A DNA stretch of 64,000 bases from Tolypothrix campylonemoides VB511288 (GTDB lineage: Bacteria > Cyanobacteriota > Cyanobacteriia > Cyanobacteriales > Nostocaceae), in contig JXCB02000039.1 in assembly GCA_000828075.3 (NCBI GenBank), positions 533,471-597,470 of the forward strand, written 5' to 3'. Shown here piece after piece: positions 28,858 through 39,918 of this stretch (positions within the stretch are counted from its first letter, which is position 1; each line of letters begins with the position of its first letter). The position numbers and the translations under genes are program-made. The notes beneath the pieces were generated by a model. That model was not told the origin of the DNA, searched no databases, and saw nothing but the letters and a program-made list of their open reading frames with translations.

Positions 28858-29576
28858 GGTAGAACAAATTGAACGTTAATACCGATAATACCGATGAAAA
28901 TTATTTATATTGAGCATTGATGATCTTCTAGTGAAGATTAACTTTCGGTTGGGTAGCGATCTGTACTTAGGATTTGTACTTAGAAGTTTGTTAAATCTGC
29001 ACTTTGCTTGTTATCTTTTGGATTTAAGCAAATTTCGACTTTAGCCAGTTTGCGTTTAAACTTTCCTCCTGATAGATTCCTGAAGACCTTTTGCTCTCAA
29101 CTAAAAGATCCAATCATCTATGAATCAACTCTTTACGAATCAACTCTTTACGATACTGGACATGACCGACAACCTTAAGCCAGTTTTATTTATATTGAAC
29201 GTCTGATATTTTAATTCTACGCTACAATAGCAACCGATTCAAGGTGTATGAGACATATTTTTTACTCAAATTTTTCACAAGTCTCACGGCTACAATCGCC
29301 ATAAGCAAGACTAGGCTTTGGTTTTGACGGTCAAACGGGGTCTGAAAAATGGCAGAGTGAATTCCATTGGGCGATCGCTTAAAATTCAGCCAACATGAGG
29401 TTGGTAGCCCGCCACTAACATCCTTGTGAGAAATCCGTCTTAGTGTTGACCTAATGATTGTATTGCAAAAACTTTTTGAGAGAGATGAGTGCTCCCAAAA
29501 ATAGTTTTAGTTTTTAGTTTGTTTTGTCATATCTTACGTTCGATATAATTTAAGCCATGGTTTATATCTGAGCTAT
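28858..29576. other. Gene-free divergent intergenic region
   Basis: About 720 AT-rich bases between two divergent genes. A tandem direct repeat of AATCAACTCTTTACG lies around 29122-29152. A GGGCGATCGC palindrome lies near 29370. No gene is supported. Confidence 0.4.
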
Positions 29577-30245
29577 ATGACTACGTTTTTGGTTTCCTTG
29601 TTTGTGTGTGCTCTTATTGACTGCCTTAACCCGACTGGAACAGCACTTCAAATTTACTTGCTAAGTACGCGAAAACCTATAGTTCGTTCTGTAACATTTA
29701 TTCTCGGAGTTTTTACTGCATACTGGACTGGTGGCTTATTGTTCGCTCTCGGTCTTACTAAGGTGATTGCGGATTTATTTAACAGCATTGACAGATTTAT
29801 TTATGTCATTAAGTTCATTAGTGGTGTTGTGCTGATTGCTATTGGTTGGACACTTAATACATCCTCTCAGAGGCAAAAGACTATCAAGCGTCCTAAATCA
29901 CTCAAACCAATAAATACGTTCCTACTGGGTATGGTTGTAACCGTTTGGGATCTTCCTACGGCAATTCCCTATATCGCCGTTATAGAGCAACTTATTCGAC
30001 TGAAGCTTGACCTGCCAAGACTGATGCTAGCTCTATTTTTATACAACCTCATTTTTGTCTTGCCGCAGATTGTTTTGCTGGGCATCTACGTCTTGCTTAA
30101 AGACAAGAGCGTTGCTCTGTTCAACAATGTCCATCAGCAATTTATAAAGTGGTCTCCTAAAGTTTTGCGAGTTCTTCTAGTCACATTTGGTTTTGTGCTC
30201 ATTGTTGACTGTATTACTGCTTTGCTCAACCATTCGCTTCTGTAA
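29577..30245 (+). CDS. GAP-family (LysE-like) membrane protein
   Basis: A 222-residue integral membrane protein with six predicted segments, starting TTFLVSLFVCALIDCLNPTG. The early acidic/Asn-Pro motif DCLNP, the FILGVFTAYWTGGLLFALGL segment and the mid-protein LGMVVTVWDLPTAIPY repeat the inverted-pair layout of the LysE/CcdA-like exporters called GAP or Sap proteins. Mycobacterial relatives help export glycolipids. The substrate here is unknown. The stop is 22 bases ahead of the DUF1400 hydrolase start, suggesting co-transcription. Confidence 0.75.
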   Translation: MTTFLVSLFVCALIDCLNPTGTALQIYLLSTRKPIVRSVTFILGVFTAYWTGGLLFALGLTKVIADLFNSIDRFIYVIKFISGVVLIAIGWTLNTSSQRQKTIKRPKSLKPINTFLLGMVVTVWDLPTAIPYIAVIEQLIRLKLDLPRLMLALFLYNLIFVLPQIVLLGIYVLLKDKSVALFNNVHQQFIKWSPKVLRVLLVTFGFVLIVDCITALLNHSLL

Positions 30246-30267
30246 CTTGTTAGTAGTAGCTTTGATC

Positions 30268-32004
30268 ATGAATTATTGTCACTGGTATAAGCCTCGGTTT
30301 TGCCTTAATACAACCACTGTGAGTACACGAAACCGCTCTAACAGTTTTCTTGCCAAGTATGGGTTACGTGCGTTTGCCTTGGGGTGCCTATCCACTATTC
30401 TGACTGCAATTCCTACATTAGGAGCTGAACGGGTTTCTTTCTCCTACGAACCTGTAGAGTTTTCTATACCTGTTGCTTCCTTGGAAATCTATGCTCAAGA
30501 AGGTAGAATTGACAGTAGTTTAGCTGAGTACGCTCAGTATATAAAACCCAATGACCTTGCAGAATTACGCAAAACATTAGTAGAGCGAGTAGACTTAAGT
30601 GCTGTGACGGTTTCTCAGTTTCTCTACTCCTCATTGGGAGAAACCTTGTTGCAATATTTGGGCGGCTTTATTCAGACAGATGCCCATCAAAATGGCTTCT
30701 ATGCCTTACGTGCGTCTCTGATTCTGGCGGCAGCTGACTCAAAGGGTTTATCTTTGTTAAACATACTCAAGAAGTTTCCATCTCAGACAATTCGTATCAA
30801 CAGCTCTACCCTTAAAATTGCTACAGCATTTACTCAATTGTTCAACAAAACCAAGCAAGTTACTGCACTGATTGAACAGCAGGCTGCAGTTGAAGCAGCA
30901 ACTGGGTCATCTCTTCATGTTGCTCAAGGCATTGATTTGCAGCAACCAGGTTCTTTTACATGGCAAAAAACAACACTCACTCTCAATGATTCTAAACGCG
31001 GGCGCAAATTCATAGTCGATCTCTATCTTCCAAACCGTCAAAGTAGTACTCCTGTGCTAGTGATCTCGCATGGTTTAGCATCAGACCGCACTGATTTTGC
31101 AGATTTAGCTCAACATTTAGCTTCTCATGGTTTTGCAGTTGCTACGCTAGAACATCCTGGAAGCGATCGCCAACAATTGCAAAATCTGCTTAGAGGTATG
31201 GCGAAAGAAGTTGTTGAACCCAATGAATTTGTAAATCGACCAAAAGATGTGAGCTATTTACTGGATGAACTTCAACAACTGAATAAATCTAGCCCTGTCA
31301 TGCAAAGTCGTTTGAATCTACAGAAGGTAGGCGTACTAGGTCATTCATTTGGTGGTTATACAGCACTTGCTGTAGCTGGAGCACAACTCAATTTTAAACT
31401 GCTTAGGCGGGAGTGCCGTTCTAATGTCATCGAGCTGAATACAACCAATCTTTCAGGGCTACTACAATGCCAAGCGCTTTATTTATCCCCCACGACAAAC
31501 TACCGCTTACAAGACAAGCGCATTGGAGCAGTTTTTGCAATTAACCCGATGAGTAATATCGTTTTCGGGCAGACAAATCTGAGACAGATTAAGGTTCCTG
31601 TCCTTTTAGTTGCAGGAAGTGGGGATCTTGTCACCCCTGCTCTTATAGAACAAATTTGCCCCTTCACCTGGCTCACGACTCCTAACAAGTACCTGGCTTG
31701 GATTCAGGGAGGAACACACTTTTACGCTAGCCAAGCATCTGGAAGCAGTGTTTTGCTGATTCCCTCTGAGCTAACTAGTTCTAATGCAGCCCTTGCTCGT
31801 CGTTATCTTAAAACACTCAGTTTAGCTTTCGCAAACACTTATGTTGCTGCTCAACCTGAGTACCGTGCTTACCTGCAAGCATCTTATGCCCAATCCATCA
31901 GTCAGCCTCCTTTGCAACTCAGGCTGATACATTCTTTAACCACAACTCAGGTATCTCAATCTCTGAATCTCTCTTGCCCAGGGTCTCAAACCCTTCAAGA
32001 TTAG
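30268..32004 (+). CDS. DUF1400 alpha/beta hydrolase, exported
   Basis: A 578-residue protein. The start at 30268 gives a basic N-region and a signal-like segment ALGCLSTILTAIPTLGA. Residues about 55-190 form a DUF1400 domain (VSFSYEPVEFSIPVASLEIY and a DLAELRKTLVERVDLS repeat segment). The hydrolase fold follows, with oxyanion loop LVISHGLASDRTDF, nucleophile elbow GHSFGGYTAL, Asp region LVAGSGDLVTPA and His region IQGGTHFY. This architecture is typical of cyanobacterial exported lipase/dienelactone hydrolase-like proteins. The substrate is unknown. Confidence 0.88.
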   Translation: MNYCHWYKPRFCLNTTTVSTRNRSNSFLAKYGLRAFALGCLSTILTAIPTLGAERVSFSYEPVEFSIPVASLEIYAQEGRIDSSLAEYAQYIKPNDLAELRKTLVERVDLSAVTVSQFLYSSLGETLLQYLGGFIQTDAHQNGFYALRASLILAAADSKGLSLLNILKKFPSQTIRINSSTLKIATAFTQLFNKTKQVTALIEQQAAVEAATGSSLHVAQGIDLQQPGSFTWQKTTLTLNDSKRGRKFIVDLYLPNRQSSTPVLVISHGLASDRTDFADLAQHLASHGFAVATLEHPGSDRQQLQNLLRGMAKEVVEPNEFVNRPKDVSYLLDELQQLNKSSPVMQSRLNLQKVGVLGHSFGGYTALAVAGAQLNFKLLRRECRSNVIELNTTNLSGLLQCQALYLSPTTNYRLQDKRIGAVFAINPMSNIVFGQTNLRQIKVPVLLVAGSGDLVTPALIEQICPFTWLTTPNKYLAWIQGGTHFYASQASGSSVLLIPSELTSSNAALARRYLKTLSLAFANTYVAAQPEYRAYLQASYAQSISQPPLQLRLIHSLTTTQVSQSLNLSCPGSQTLQD

Positions 32005-32012
32005 TTTTTCGG

Positions 32013-32090
32013 ATTGTATTACAAAAAGTAGCGAAATAGCAATATTTCGTCATTGTATTACAAAAAGTAGCGAAATAGCAAGATATTGTC
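32013..32090. repeat. Two tandem 39-bp repeats after the hydrolase gene
   Basis: Bases 32013-32051 and 32052-32090 are tandem near-identical units containing ATTGTATTACAAAAAGTAGC. They differ at three positions near their 3' ends. They lie nine bases after the hydrolase stop. Confidence 0.88.
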
Positions 32091-33819
32091 AGCTTAATAG
32101 CTGGTTAGCATTGTATGAACCTGAAGATCGTGATCAAAGCCTGCTTTTAAGCAGTTAGCAGAACAATTTCTTATTGATCAATACGCTTCAGTTAAACCTC
32201 AAAGCTGCATTGAGAACACGAAAACAAGGAGTTTCAATTGGTTGACCAGTACCTGTGTGTTCTGGTTTTTTTTAGCGAAACTTTGATACAGGCTTTTTCA
32301 GTCGTGATCAGCTTCCGTATTATACGAAGTTGCCATTCGTTCGTCTTGTTTGGAGTTAAGCTCCCTACTGGACTGGCTTCCAAGCAAATAATACGAGCAA
32401 AGACAACTTGGTATTAGCGATTGCCCAAAATGCAGTGCGCTACCTGAAAGCAAAACTGGGTATGTTTGGGTTTTCAAAAATTTTTCTTAGCGGGAACTTG
32501 GCCTTAGTGCCATTCGTCGATGTAACTTATGATCCCGTGAAATACCATCTATTGCCTAGCTCAGGACGACAGCGGCAAATTGCCTCAAGGTATACCTTTA
32601 CCCAACTAGCGCCATCAGTTCCAAATCCTCTACTCACAAAGATGTCCCTGTAGATCAGGATCTTCTCTATGTCCTGTAGCTGTCACTCTATAAAACCTGC
32701 CAAACTGCAAAAAATCAAAGAGTTCAGAACCTGCTTCTTATAGAAAAAGTATAAATTCTTAACTTCAGTCTCAAAATCTAGATCTTCACTGGTGAAGACG
32801 GTTTTAACTTGGCAATCTACTTAAGTGAGGATGAAAATTTAACCCTCTGTGAAGAAACACAAGGCAGAAGACAGAAGAAAAGAGGTGTTTCTTTCATCTA
32901 TGACGGGCTGTCAACGTTGCCAGTCCGCGCTCCCTAGGAAAATAGAATGGTTTCCTTGATCTATAATCGGCAATCAAGTCCGTAAAAGCTTCTGTCAGCC
33001 TGGAGAAAAAACCCTTTATTTTGAAAGCCTATTCACCTGGGCAATCTAGATTTCATTTTCACGATGAATCCCATTCTATTTAAAGAGAAATCAAACTCTT
33101 TTCAATTAAGGGCTTCAAATTTTTCTCTGGTGGAAGTGCTCAAAGAGGGTTAACTTATCAAAGAAGTCTTTGCTAAGCAAAGCGAGAATTGCGTCAGTAA
33201 CTGGATTACTAAGTACACATCACCAGAAAAGAGGGTTCGGAATTGCCTTAAGGGATAATTCATTTCCCAGATATTGCATAATTTTGATTTCCGACCCCTA
33301 TCAATGACAAGTTGTACTAAGCGCTCAAAATAGGAGGGCACCTACGGATTATGATTGTAATGCGTATAGCGGGTAGCTTGAACTAAAATGGTACCAAGCT
33401 GATGCCAAATGAAAATCAAGCAAATATCTCCTTAGCGATAACTAATCCCGTCTGTAAATTCTTCTAGTATTTAGTAGTTACAGGGAAAATCCACGCCTTA
33501 TTACTGGAAGAAACCAGTAAAGGATAGATAGGGTTTAAACCACAGAGGAGTATTTTAGGAGATATTGCAAGGATAAATAGAGGTGCAAGAAGCAAAACTA
33601 GAGTAACTTTAAGTTTGCTTCTGAAATGAGACTGGGTTCAGTACTTATGTTATTAGACATATCCACAAATTAAGCTACATCCAAAGAGAATCAATTCTTT
33701 TGGTTAATATCCTGATATGTCTATTAGATGTAAGACTTGGATAAAAATAAAGTCCCAGTAAAAATCATCTGCAAATATGCCAGACCATCACTTTATGTTT
33801 CTTATTGGAGGATGACCAA
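32091..33819. other. 1.7-kb gene-free region ahead of the terpenoid cluster
   Basis: No coding sequence of any recognised family was found on either strand. Short open frames exist (for example 81 codons at 32408-32653) but show no domain likeness, start with poor ribosome-binding sites and look accidental. The sequence seems like decayed DNA plus, presumably, the leader and promoter of the first cluster gene at 33820. A purine-rich AAGGCAGAAGACAGAAG run lies near 32861. Confidence 0.45.
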
Positions 33820-34584
33820 ATGTTAACTATTGCTCAAACGCCCCTTTTTTCTTACGAAGCGACACAAAGTGCGGCTCGAATTGTTAAAGATTTTGTCTAT
33901 GATTTATACTTCCCAGTTCATGGTCTTTCATCAAAAGATATTTTCACTTATTGCCCTACTTTGATATCCATAGAATCTATGGTTTATCAAGTTGACCTAG
34001 TTGCAGAAAATGCTAAATCTGTCAATGTTGTACAAACAGAGAATAAAGATTTCCAGGCTTTGACAATGCAGAAATACAGTTTTTTTAAGCTTTTAAAGAA
34101 ATTAAATTTTTATGATTCACAAATTGAAAAACAATTAGCGATGGGAGAGGAATTTGTCAAATTAGAAAACAAGCTAACAGCAGGAGGAGTAATAGAACAT
34201 TCAGAAGTTATGCGTATTGCAGAATTACGTTCTTCTGATGTTCGCCTTCTCCATTGCATTTTATTTCGTCTACTTGGGAAACCTTATGATGAAAAGCTTT
34301 TATCTCTTCTATGGCCAGTAGAAGTTATTGCTGACATTATAAATGATTTTATTGATTACGCTGATGATGTAAATAAAGACCGCTATAACACTTACCATAT
34401 GTTTGTGAAGCTTTACAAAGAAAAAGCACCTGATTACATCAAGGCAGAATTAGATAAGTACGAAAACTCCTTTAAGGATCAACTGAACCTTTTTCCAATC
34501 GATGAAAAACAGAACTTAATATCAGTGTGTTCTGAATTTTTAAAAGCTCATTCTGCTGAAATTCCCCAACCTATTCTTGAGTAG
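33820..34584 (+). CDS. Class I isoprenoid-fold protein, copy A
   Basis: A 254-residue, all-helical protein without membrane segments. It is paralogous to the protein at 41381-42163 over its full length. Shared blocks: FP(V/I)..LS.KD.FTY.P, E(S/A)(M/L)VYQ.D...E (an Asp/Glu-rich first motif), AELR(S/T)SD.R.LH and the second motif WP(V/L)EVIADI..D.I.Y.DDV...YNTY.MFVK. Paired Asp-rich motifs in a helical protein recall class I isoprenoid synthases (squalene/phytoene synthase and terpene cyclase fold). Here the second motif has Asp172, Asp176, Asp179 and Asp182-183. Cyclase or prenyltransferase function is inferred. A GGAGG ribosome-binding site sets the ATG at 33820. It is the first gene of the cluster. 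Confidence 0.6.
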   Translation: MLTIAQTPLFSYEATQSAARIVKDFVYDLYFPVHGLSSKDIFTYCPTLISIESMVYQVDLVAENAKSVNVVQTENKDFQALTMQKYSFFKLLKKLNFYDSQIEKQLAMGEEFVKLENKLTAGGVIEHSEVMRIAELRSSDVRLLHCILFRLLGKPYDEKLLSLLWPVEVIADIINDFIDYADDVNKDRYNTYHMFVKLYKEKAPDYIKAELDKYENSFKDQLNLFPIDEKQNLISVCSEFLKAHSAEIPQPILE

Positions 34585-34730
34585 TTCAGATCTCTTGAGC
34601 CATAGAAAATAGTAGGGAACAGCGATGTAATCGTATTGGCTTTGTAAGTAGTTCACTATTAACTGGCAGAAAAGTGTTTCTGTACGAAAACAGTTTTTAA
34701 ATATACTATCTACCCACTTAATCTGTAACT

Positions 34731-35756
34731 ATGGTGAATACTTTTCCTGTAAAAGATATCGATGTTTCCTATTACCTTCGCAAAAAGAAACATCTGTGGA
34801 ATGCTATTGTCATTTTCTACATTTTTGCTGGCTACTACGGTGCGATCGCACTTCTGTTATTATCTAACATCTGGCTGAACATTGTGGGATTAATATTACT
34901 TACCCATACCTTAGTTCTTTCAGCTTATCTATCCCACGAGTTTATGCATGGCACGATTTTCACCAGTATGCAATGGAATACCGTTTGTGGTAATATTATG
35001 CTGTGGCTAAACGGCGGTTGTTATGCCAGATTTAAAGATTTAGCACAGGAGCATATTTTTCATCATGTTAGTAAGGTAGATTCTGTAGTTTTTGACTTGT
35101 CTGCTTTTATTAACAATCTTTGGTCACCAATTCGCCGCTTGATTTTCGCGCTAGAGTGGCTATATATTCCGGTGATTTCCTTCATACTCCAGTTTGGAGC
35201 ATTGGCGGCTCCTTTTGTAGATACCCGGCGTCGAGATGAGCGGCTACGTGTCATAATTATGCTGATAGTGCGAGTGTCTTTGTTTACCTTATTAGGATTC
35301 ATGTCACTAAAAGCACTTGTACTTTACTTTCTTGCTTACACTGGCATGATCACAGTATTGCGGTTCATGGATGCCTTACAGCATACATATGAGACATTTC
35401 CTGTCGGCGTACCATTTCCTAAACGTGATTACGCCTACGAACAAGCCAATACCTTTACGACCTTGATTTCTCGGCGATACTGGTGGTTGAACTTGCTAGT
35501 GTTAAACTTTAGCTACCATAATGCTCATCATGCAATCATGAAATGTCCCTGGCACAGTCTTCATGAACTAGACAGAGATTTATTTACTGGAAAGGAAGTT
35601 CACTACCTGACATTGCCACAATTACTAAAAAACTACCACCGCTTTCGACTTTATCGTCTTTCTTCAAGCCAAGGTAAAGCGGTTGATGAGCAGGGAAATT
35701 TAAAACTTGATACGTTCTATGGTGCTGTTGGGGTGTCTTTTCTGGTGAAATCTTAA
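34731..35756 (+). CDS. Membrane fatty-acid-desaturase-type di-iron oxygenase
   Basis: A 341-residue membrane protein with the three His boxes of the desaturase/hydroxylase superfamily: HEFMH (69-73), HIFHH (108-112) and HNAHH near residue 265. There are four or more hydrophobic segments, for example LTHTLVLSAYLS. The family covers acyl-lipid desaturases, beta-carotene ketolases/hydroxylases and alkane or sterol-type hydroxylases. Given its place between an isoprenoid-fold gene and dxs, oxidation of a terpenoid is the likeliest role, but this is inference. The QEHIFHHV box and the protein length differ from usual DesA/DesC acyl-lipid desaturases. Confidence 0.82.
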   Translation: MVNTFPVKDIDVSYYLRKKKHLWNAIVIFYIFAGYYGAIALLLLSNIWLNIVGLILLTHTLVLSAYLSHEFMHGTIFTSMQWNTVCGNIMLWLNGGCYARFKDLAQEHIFHHVSKVDSVVFDLSAFINNLWSPIRRLIFALEWLYIPVISFILQFGALAAPFVDTRRRDERLRVIIMLIVRVSLFTLLGFMSLKALVLYFLAYTGMITVLRFMDALQHTYETFPVGVPFPKRDYAYEQANTFTTLISRRYWWLNLLVLNFSYHNAHHAIMKCPWHSLHELDRDLFTGKEVHYLTLPQLLKNYHRFRLYRLSSSQGKAVDEQGNLKLDTFYGAVGVSFLVKS

Positions 35757-35924
35757 TGATGCCTTGGATGTCTTGTTAAAGACTTACGATGCTCTACAAA
35801 ACTTGTAAATCTTGAGTATCGATAGGTTGAAAACCACAGTTTACTAACATCGAATATCCGTCTACCAATATTGACTGAGTTAGGTTGATTTTCACCTAAC
35901 CAGTCAAGTAGAAAAGAGGCAAAT

Positions 35925-36368
35925 ATGGTAGAGTATATCTCAAAAGCAGTTTTGGTTGGGTTCATTGCATTTATGCCTGTTTTGGAAATCTATACAGCCG
36001 TTCCTACTGGCATTACTATGGGTCTTGATTACTTCTCAACTGTGCTTTTTTCGGTAATAGGTAGTTACACTCCTGTTCTACTATTAAATTTTGGTTACGA
36101 GCGTCTAAATCGAATACCAAAAGTCCAAAAATTGTTTGCAAAGTTATCATCACAACGCTTGAAAAATTGGATAGATCGTTACGGAATTGGGTTTGTTGTA
36201 CTGGGTGTTCCACTGATTGGTGTGTGGCCGATGACAGTAACGATGAAGTTATTCAGAATGAATTCTGGATTATTCTTAATTTACTCTTTCATCAGCATTG
36301 TTCTATATTCTGTTGCGATCGCAGGAATTGTACACACCGGAGCAGACTGGCTACACATTGGTAAGTAG
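35925..36368 (+). CDS. Small multidrug-export-type membrane protein (PF06695-like)
   Basis: A 147-residue hydrophobic protein with about four membrane segments. The opening VGFIAFMPVLEIYTAVPTGITMG (Glu, then VP.G) and the later GFVVLGVPLIGVWPMTVTM resemble the Sm_multidrug_ex family, whose actual substrates are poorly established. It stands between the desaturase and dxs, on the same strand, and could move the product or a precursor across a membrane. The evidence is positional only. Confidence 0.65.
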   Translation: MVEYISKAVLVGFIAFMPVLEIYTAVPTGITMGLDYFSTVLFSVIGSYTPVLLLNFGYERLNRIPKVQKLFAKLSSQRLKNWIDRYGIGFVVLGVPLIGVWPMTVTMKLFRMNSGLFLIYSFISIVLYSVAIAGIVHTGADWLHIGK

Positions 36369-36700
36369 TCTAGCAGGAGATACAAAATAGTTTCATACAA
36401 GAATGTGAATTTCGACAGGCTATTTCATAAATTCACTAACACGTTCAAGACTTGAAACTAAATGACACAACACTGCAAACCGACCAAGCAATCACTTGTA
36501 ATAACAATGGTTCTTGGCATGACACATAGCACACTTCAATCTACCTGATAGCAAACAAAACAGAAAAATCTGTTTGCAAACCAAACTCGTTTGTTGAATG
36601 AAGTAATGCTTGATTTTTTGATATTACGGCCAATCTTGCCTCTTCCTATCATTTCATTCAAAGTCACTCGCTTATTAGAGGAAAATTAGAGGAAACGTAT

Positions 36701-38626
36701 ATGCACATCAAAGATTTGACTCATCCAAACCAGTTACACGGTCTGTCAATTGATCAACTTCAGGAAATAGCATCTCAAATTCGAGAAAAGCACTTACAAA
36801 CTGTAGCAGCTAGTGGTGGTCACCTTGGTCCTGGTTTGGGTGTAGTAGAACTGACGCTAGCGCTTTACCAGACTCTAGATCTGGATCGCGATAAAGTGAT
36901 TTGGGATGTGGGTCACCAAGCTTATCCGCATAAATTGATTACTGGTCGTTATAATCACTTTCACACGCTGCGGCAAAAAGATGGAATTGCAGGATACCTC
37001 AAGCGCTGTGAAAACAAGTTCGATCACTTCGGGGCTGGACACGCTTCCACCAGTATCTCTGCAGCCCTAGGCATGGCGTTAGCGCGAGATTCCAAAGGCG
37101 AAGACTTTAAAGCAGTCGCTGTGATTGGCGATGGGGCACTGACTGGCGGTATGGCTTTGGAAGCAATTAACCATGCAGGTCACTTACCCAAAACAAACCT
37201 GTTGGTAGTTCTTAATGACAATGAAATGTCAATCTCCCCCAATGTTGGTGCACTTTCTCGGTATCTTAACAAGATGCGCTTGAGTGAACCAGTACAGTTT
37301 TTGTCAGACAATATTAAGGAACAAGTCAAGCAGATACCTTTTGTAGGGAGCTCCTTATCTCCAGAACTAGGACGCCTCAAAGAAGGGATGAAGCGTTTGG
37401 CAGTGTCCAAAGTCGGAGCGGTATTCGAGGAACTTGGCTTTACCTACATGGGACCTGTGGATGGTCACAACCTTGAAGAATTGATTGCCACGTTCCAACA
37501 GGCACATCAAATACCAGGACCAGTTTTAGTGCATGTGGCAACAGTCAAGGGTAAAGGTTATGAAGTTGCTGAAAAAGACCAAGTAGGCTATCATGCTCAA
37601 ATCCCCTTCAATCTTGGTACTGGCAAAGCCAATCCCTCCAACAAACCCAAACCCCCCGCCTACTCTAAAGTTTTTGCCCACACTCTTGTCAAACTCGCCG
37701 AACAAAATCCAAAAATCATTGGGATCACTGCTGCAATGGCAACAGGAACAGGGTTAGACAAACTACAGGCAAAGCTGCCCAATCAATATATTGATGTCGG
37801 GATTGCCGAACAACATGGCGTTACCCTAGCGGCTGGTTTAGCTTGTGAAGGCATGCGTCCTGTGGCTGCAATATACTCCACTTTTCTGCAACGTGCTTAC
37901 GATCAAATAATTCACGATGTCTGCATACAGAATTTGCCAGTGTTCTTCTGTTTAGACAGAGCTGGCATTGTCGGAGCTGATGGTCCTACCCACCAGGGAA
38001 TGTACGACATCGCATATTTACGTTGCATCCCCAACATGGTCTTAATGGCTCCTAAAGATGAAGCCGAGCTCCAGCAAATGGTCGTCACTGGCATAGAATA
38101 CACCGATGGACCAATTGCAATGCGGTTCCCGCGCGGTAATGGTTACGGCGTCTCTTTAATGGAAGAAGGGTGGGAGCCTCTGCCAATTGGTAAAGGTGAA
38201 ATTCTGCGGTACGGTGACGACGTTCTGATGGTAGGCTTTGGGTCAATGGTTTACCCAGCCATGCAAGCAGCTGTGATTTTGAAGGAGTATGGCATTGAAG
38301 CCACAGTGATTAATGCCCGCTTTGCTAAACCCCTCGATGTTGATTTGATTGTGCCCCTAGCTGAGCGAATTGGTCGCGTCGTCACACTAGAAGAAGGTTG
38401 CTTAATGGGGGGCTTTGGCTCGGCTGTAGCAGAAGCATTACTAGATCGAGGTGTATTGGTACCAGTGACGCGAATTGGAGTCCCTGATCAGTTAGTTGAG
38501 CACGCAACTCCAGAGGAATCTAAAGCAAGCCTAGGCTTAACTAGTCCACAAATCGCCGAGACAGTAAGAAGAGCTTTTACAGTTTCATTGCCAAAACTTT
38601 CTCAAGAGGCAAATCTCATTAGGTAG
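36701..38626 (+). CDS. dxs: 1-deoxy-D-xylulose-5-phosphate synthase
   Basis: TPP-dependent first and often flux-limiting enzyme of the MEP pathway: pyruvate plus glyceraldehyde-3-phosphate gives DXP. The 641-residue length is normal. Visible features are [16 protein letters not shown]-like [11 protein letters not shown], the TPP motif [18 protein letters not shown] ending in [18 protein letters not shown], the transketolase-type [16 protein letters not shown] and [23 protein letters not shown] ribosome-binding site precedes the ATG. Its 3' end is followed by ispG after 50 bases, suggesting an operon. Confidence 0.97.
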   Translation: MHIKDLTHPNQLHGLSIDQLQEIASQIREKHLQTVAASGGHLGPGLGVVELTLALYQTLDLDRDKVIWDVGHQAYPHKLITGRYNHFHTLRQKDGIAGYLKRCENKFDHFGAGHASTSISAALGMALARDSKGEDFKAVAVIGDGALTGGMALEAINHAGHLPKTNLLVVLNDNEMSISPNVGALSRYLNKMRLSEPVQFLSDNIKEQVKQIPFVGSSLSPELGRLKEGMKRLAVSKVGAVFEELGFTYMGPVDGHNLEELIATFQQAHQIPGPVLVHVATVKGKGYEVAEKDQVGYHAQIPFNLGTGKANPSNKPKPPAYSKVFAHTLVKLAEQNPKIIGITAAMATGTGLDKLQAKLPNQYIDVGIAEQHGVTLAAGLACEGMRPVAAIYSTFLQRAYDQIIHDVCIQNLPVFFCLDRAGIVGADGPTHQGMYDIAYLRCIPNMVLMAPKDEAELQQMVVTGIEYTDGPIAMRFPRGNGYGVSLMEEGWEPLPIGKGEILRYGDDVLMVGFGSMVYPAMQAAVILKEYGIEATVINARFAKPLDVDLIVPLAERIGRVVTLEEGCLMGGFGSAVAEALLDRGVLVPVTRIGVPDQLVEHATPEESKASLGLTSPQIAETVRRAFTVSLPKLSQEANLIR

Positions 38627-38676
38627 CTTCTTTTATCCTGTTGAATCTGAACCTTGACCAGCAAGAGCATGAATTT

Positions 38677-39903
38677 ATGTACACTATCCCATCTCCGACC
38701 ACTTCCAGCTCCTTTTCCCTACAACTCTCGACTGATACCACCATTGTCCGTCGTAAAACCCGTCCTGTTCGCGTTGGTCACGTCACAATTGGTGGTGGTT
38801 ACCCTGTAGTCGTGCAGTCCATGATAAATGAGGACACCTTGGATATAGAGGGTTCGGTAGCTGCTATCATTCGCCTCCATAAAATTGGTTGTGAAATTGT
38901 GCGTGTCACCGTGCCTAGTATGGCTCACGCTAAAGCCTTGGCTGAAATCAAACAGAAATTGGTCGAAACGTACTTGGATGTGCCGCTGGCGGCTGATGTG
39001 CACCACAATGGCATGAAGATTGCCTTGGAAGTAGCACAGTACGTTGATAAAGTCCGGATTAATCCAGGTTTATATGTATTTGAAAAGCCAAAATCTAGTA
39101 GGACTGAATACACCGAAGCTGAATTTGACGAAATTGGCGAGAAAATCCGTGAAACCCTAGAACCCCTTGTGGTTTCCCTGCGCGATCAGGGCAAAGCGAT
39201 GCGGATTGGTGTTAATCATGGTTCCCTTGCTGAGCGGATGCTGTTTACCTATGGCGATACTCCTGAAGGTATGGTAGAATCTGCTTTAGAATTCATTCGT
39301 ATTTGCGAATCTCTAAATTTCCACAACTTGGTTATTTCCCTAAAGGCATCACGGGTGCCTGTGATGTTAGCAGCTTATCGCCTAATGGCACAGCGCATGG
39401 ATGAGTTAGGTATGGATTATCCCCTACATCTGGGGGTAACAGAAGCCGGGGATGGTGAATACGGACGCATCAAATCCACCGCTGGTATTGCCACACTTTT
39501 AGCAGAAGGGATTGGTGATACAATTCGGGTATCACTTACGGAAGCCCCCGAAAAAGAAATTCCCGTCTGCTATAGCATTGTGCAAGCACTGGGTTTAAGG
39601 AAAACGATGGTGGAGTATGTTGCTTGCCCTTCGTGTGGTCGTACTTTGTTTAATCTTGAAGAAGTGCTGCACAAAGTCCGTGAAGCAACCAAACATCTTA
39701 CTGGTCTAGATATCGCAGTCATGGGTTGCATTGTCAACGGCCCTGGGGAAATGGCAGATGCTGACTATGGCTATGTGGGTAAGCAGGCTGGTTATATCTC
39801 CCTGTATCGTGGTAGAGAAGAAATCAAAAAAGTCCCTGAATCTCAAGGCGTTGAGGAGTTAATTAACCTGATTAAGGCAGACGGACGCTGGGTCGATCCT
39901 TAA
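38677..39903 (+). CDS. ispG: 4-hydroxy-3-methylbut-2-enyl diphosphate synthase
   Basis: 4Fe-4S enzyme of MEP step 6 (MEcPP to HMBPP), ferredoxin-dependent in cyanobacteria. It shows [41 protein letters not shown] and the cluster-binding Cys residues in VACPSCGRT and [10 protein letters not shown]. The ATG at 38677 ([11 protein letters not shown]) gives the usual cyanobacterial N-terminus; the frame is open from a TTG at 38641. It belongs with dxs, 50 bases downstream of it, and with ispH after a palindromic insert. Confidence 0.97.
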   Translation: MYTIPSPTTSSSFSLQLSTDTTIVRRKTRPVRVGHVTIGGGYPVVVQSMINEDTLDIEGSVAAIIRLHKIGCEIVRVTVPSMAHAKALAEIKQKLVETYLDVPLAADVHHNGMKIALEVAQYVDKVRINPGLYVFEKPKSSRTEYTEAEFDEIGEKIRETLEPLVVSLRDQGKAMRIGVNHGSLAERMLFTYGDTPEGMVESALEFIRICESLNFHNLVISLKASRVPVMLAAYRLMAQRMDELGMDYPLHLGVTEAGDGEYGRIKSTAGIATLLAEGIGDTIRVSLTEAPEKEIPVCYSIVQALGLRKTMVEYVACPSCGRTLFNLEEVLHKVREATKHLTGLDIAVMGCIVNGPGEMADADYGYVGKQAGYISLYRGREEIKKVPESQGVEELINLIKADGRWVDP

Positions 39904-39918
39904 AGTTAGCTGAAGCAG

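Noticed and set aside
32408-32653. 81-codon plus-strand frame in the silent region
   Set aside because: No recognisable domain, weak start; treated as accidental.
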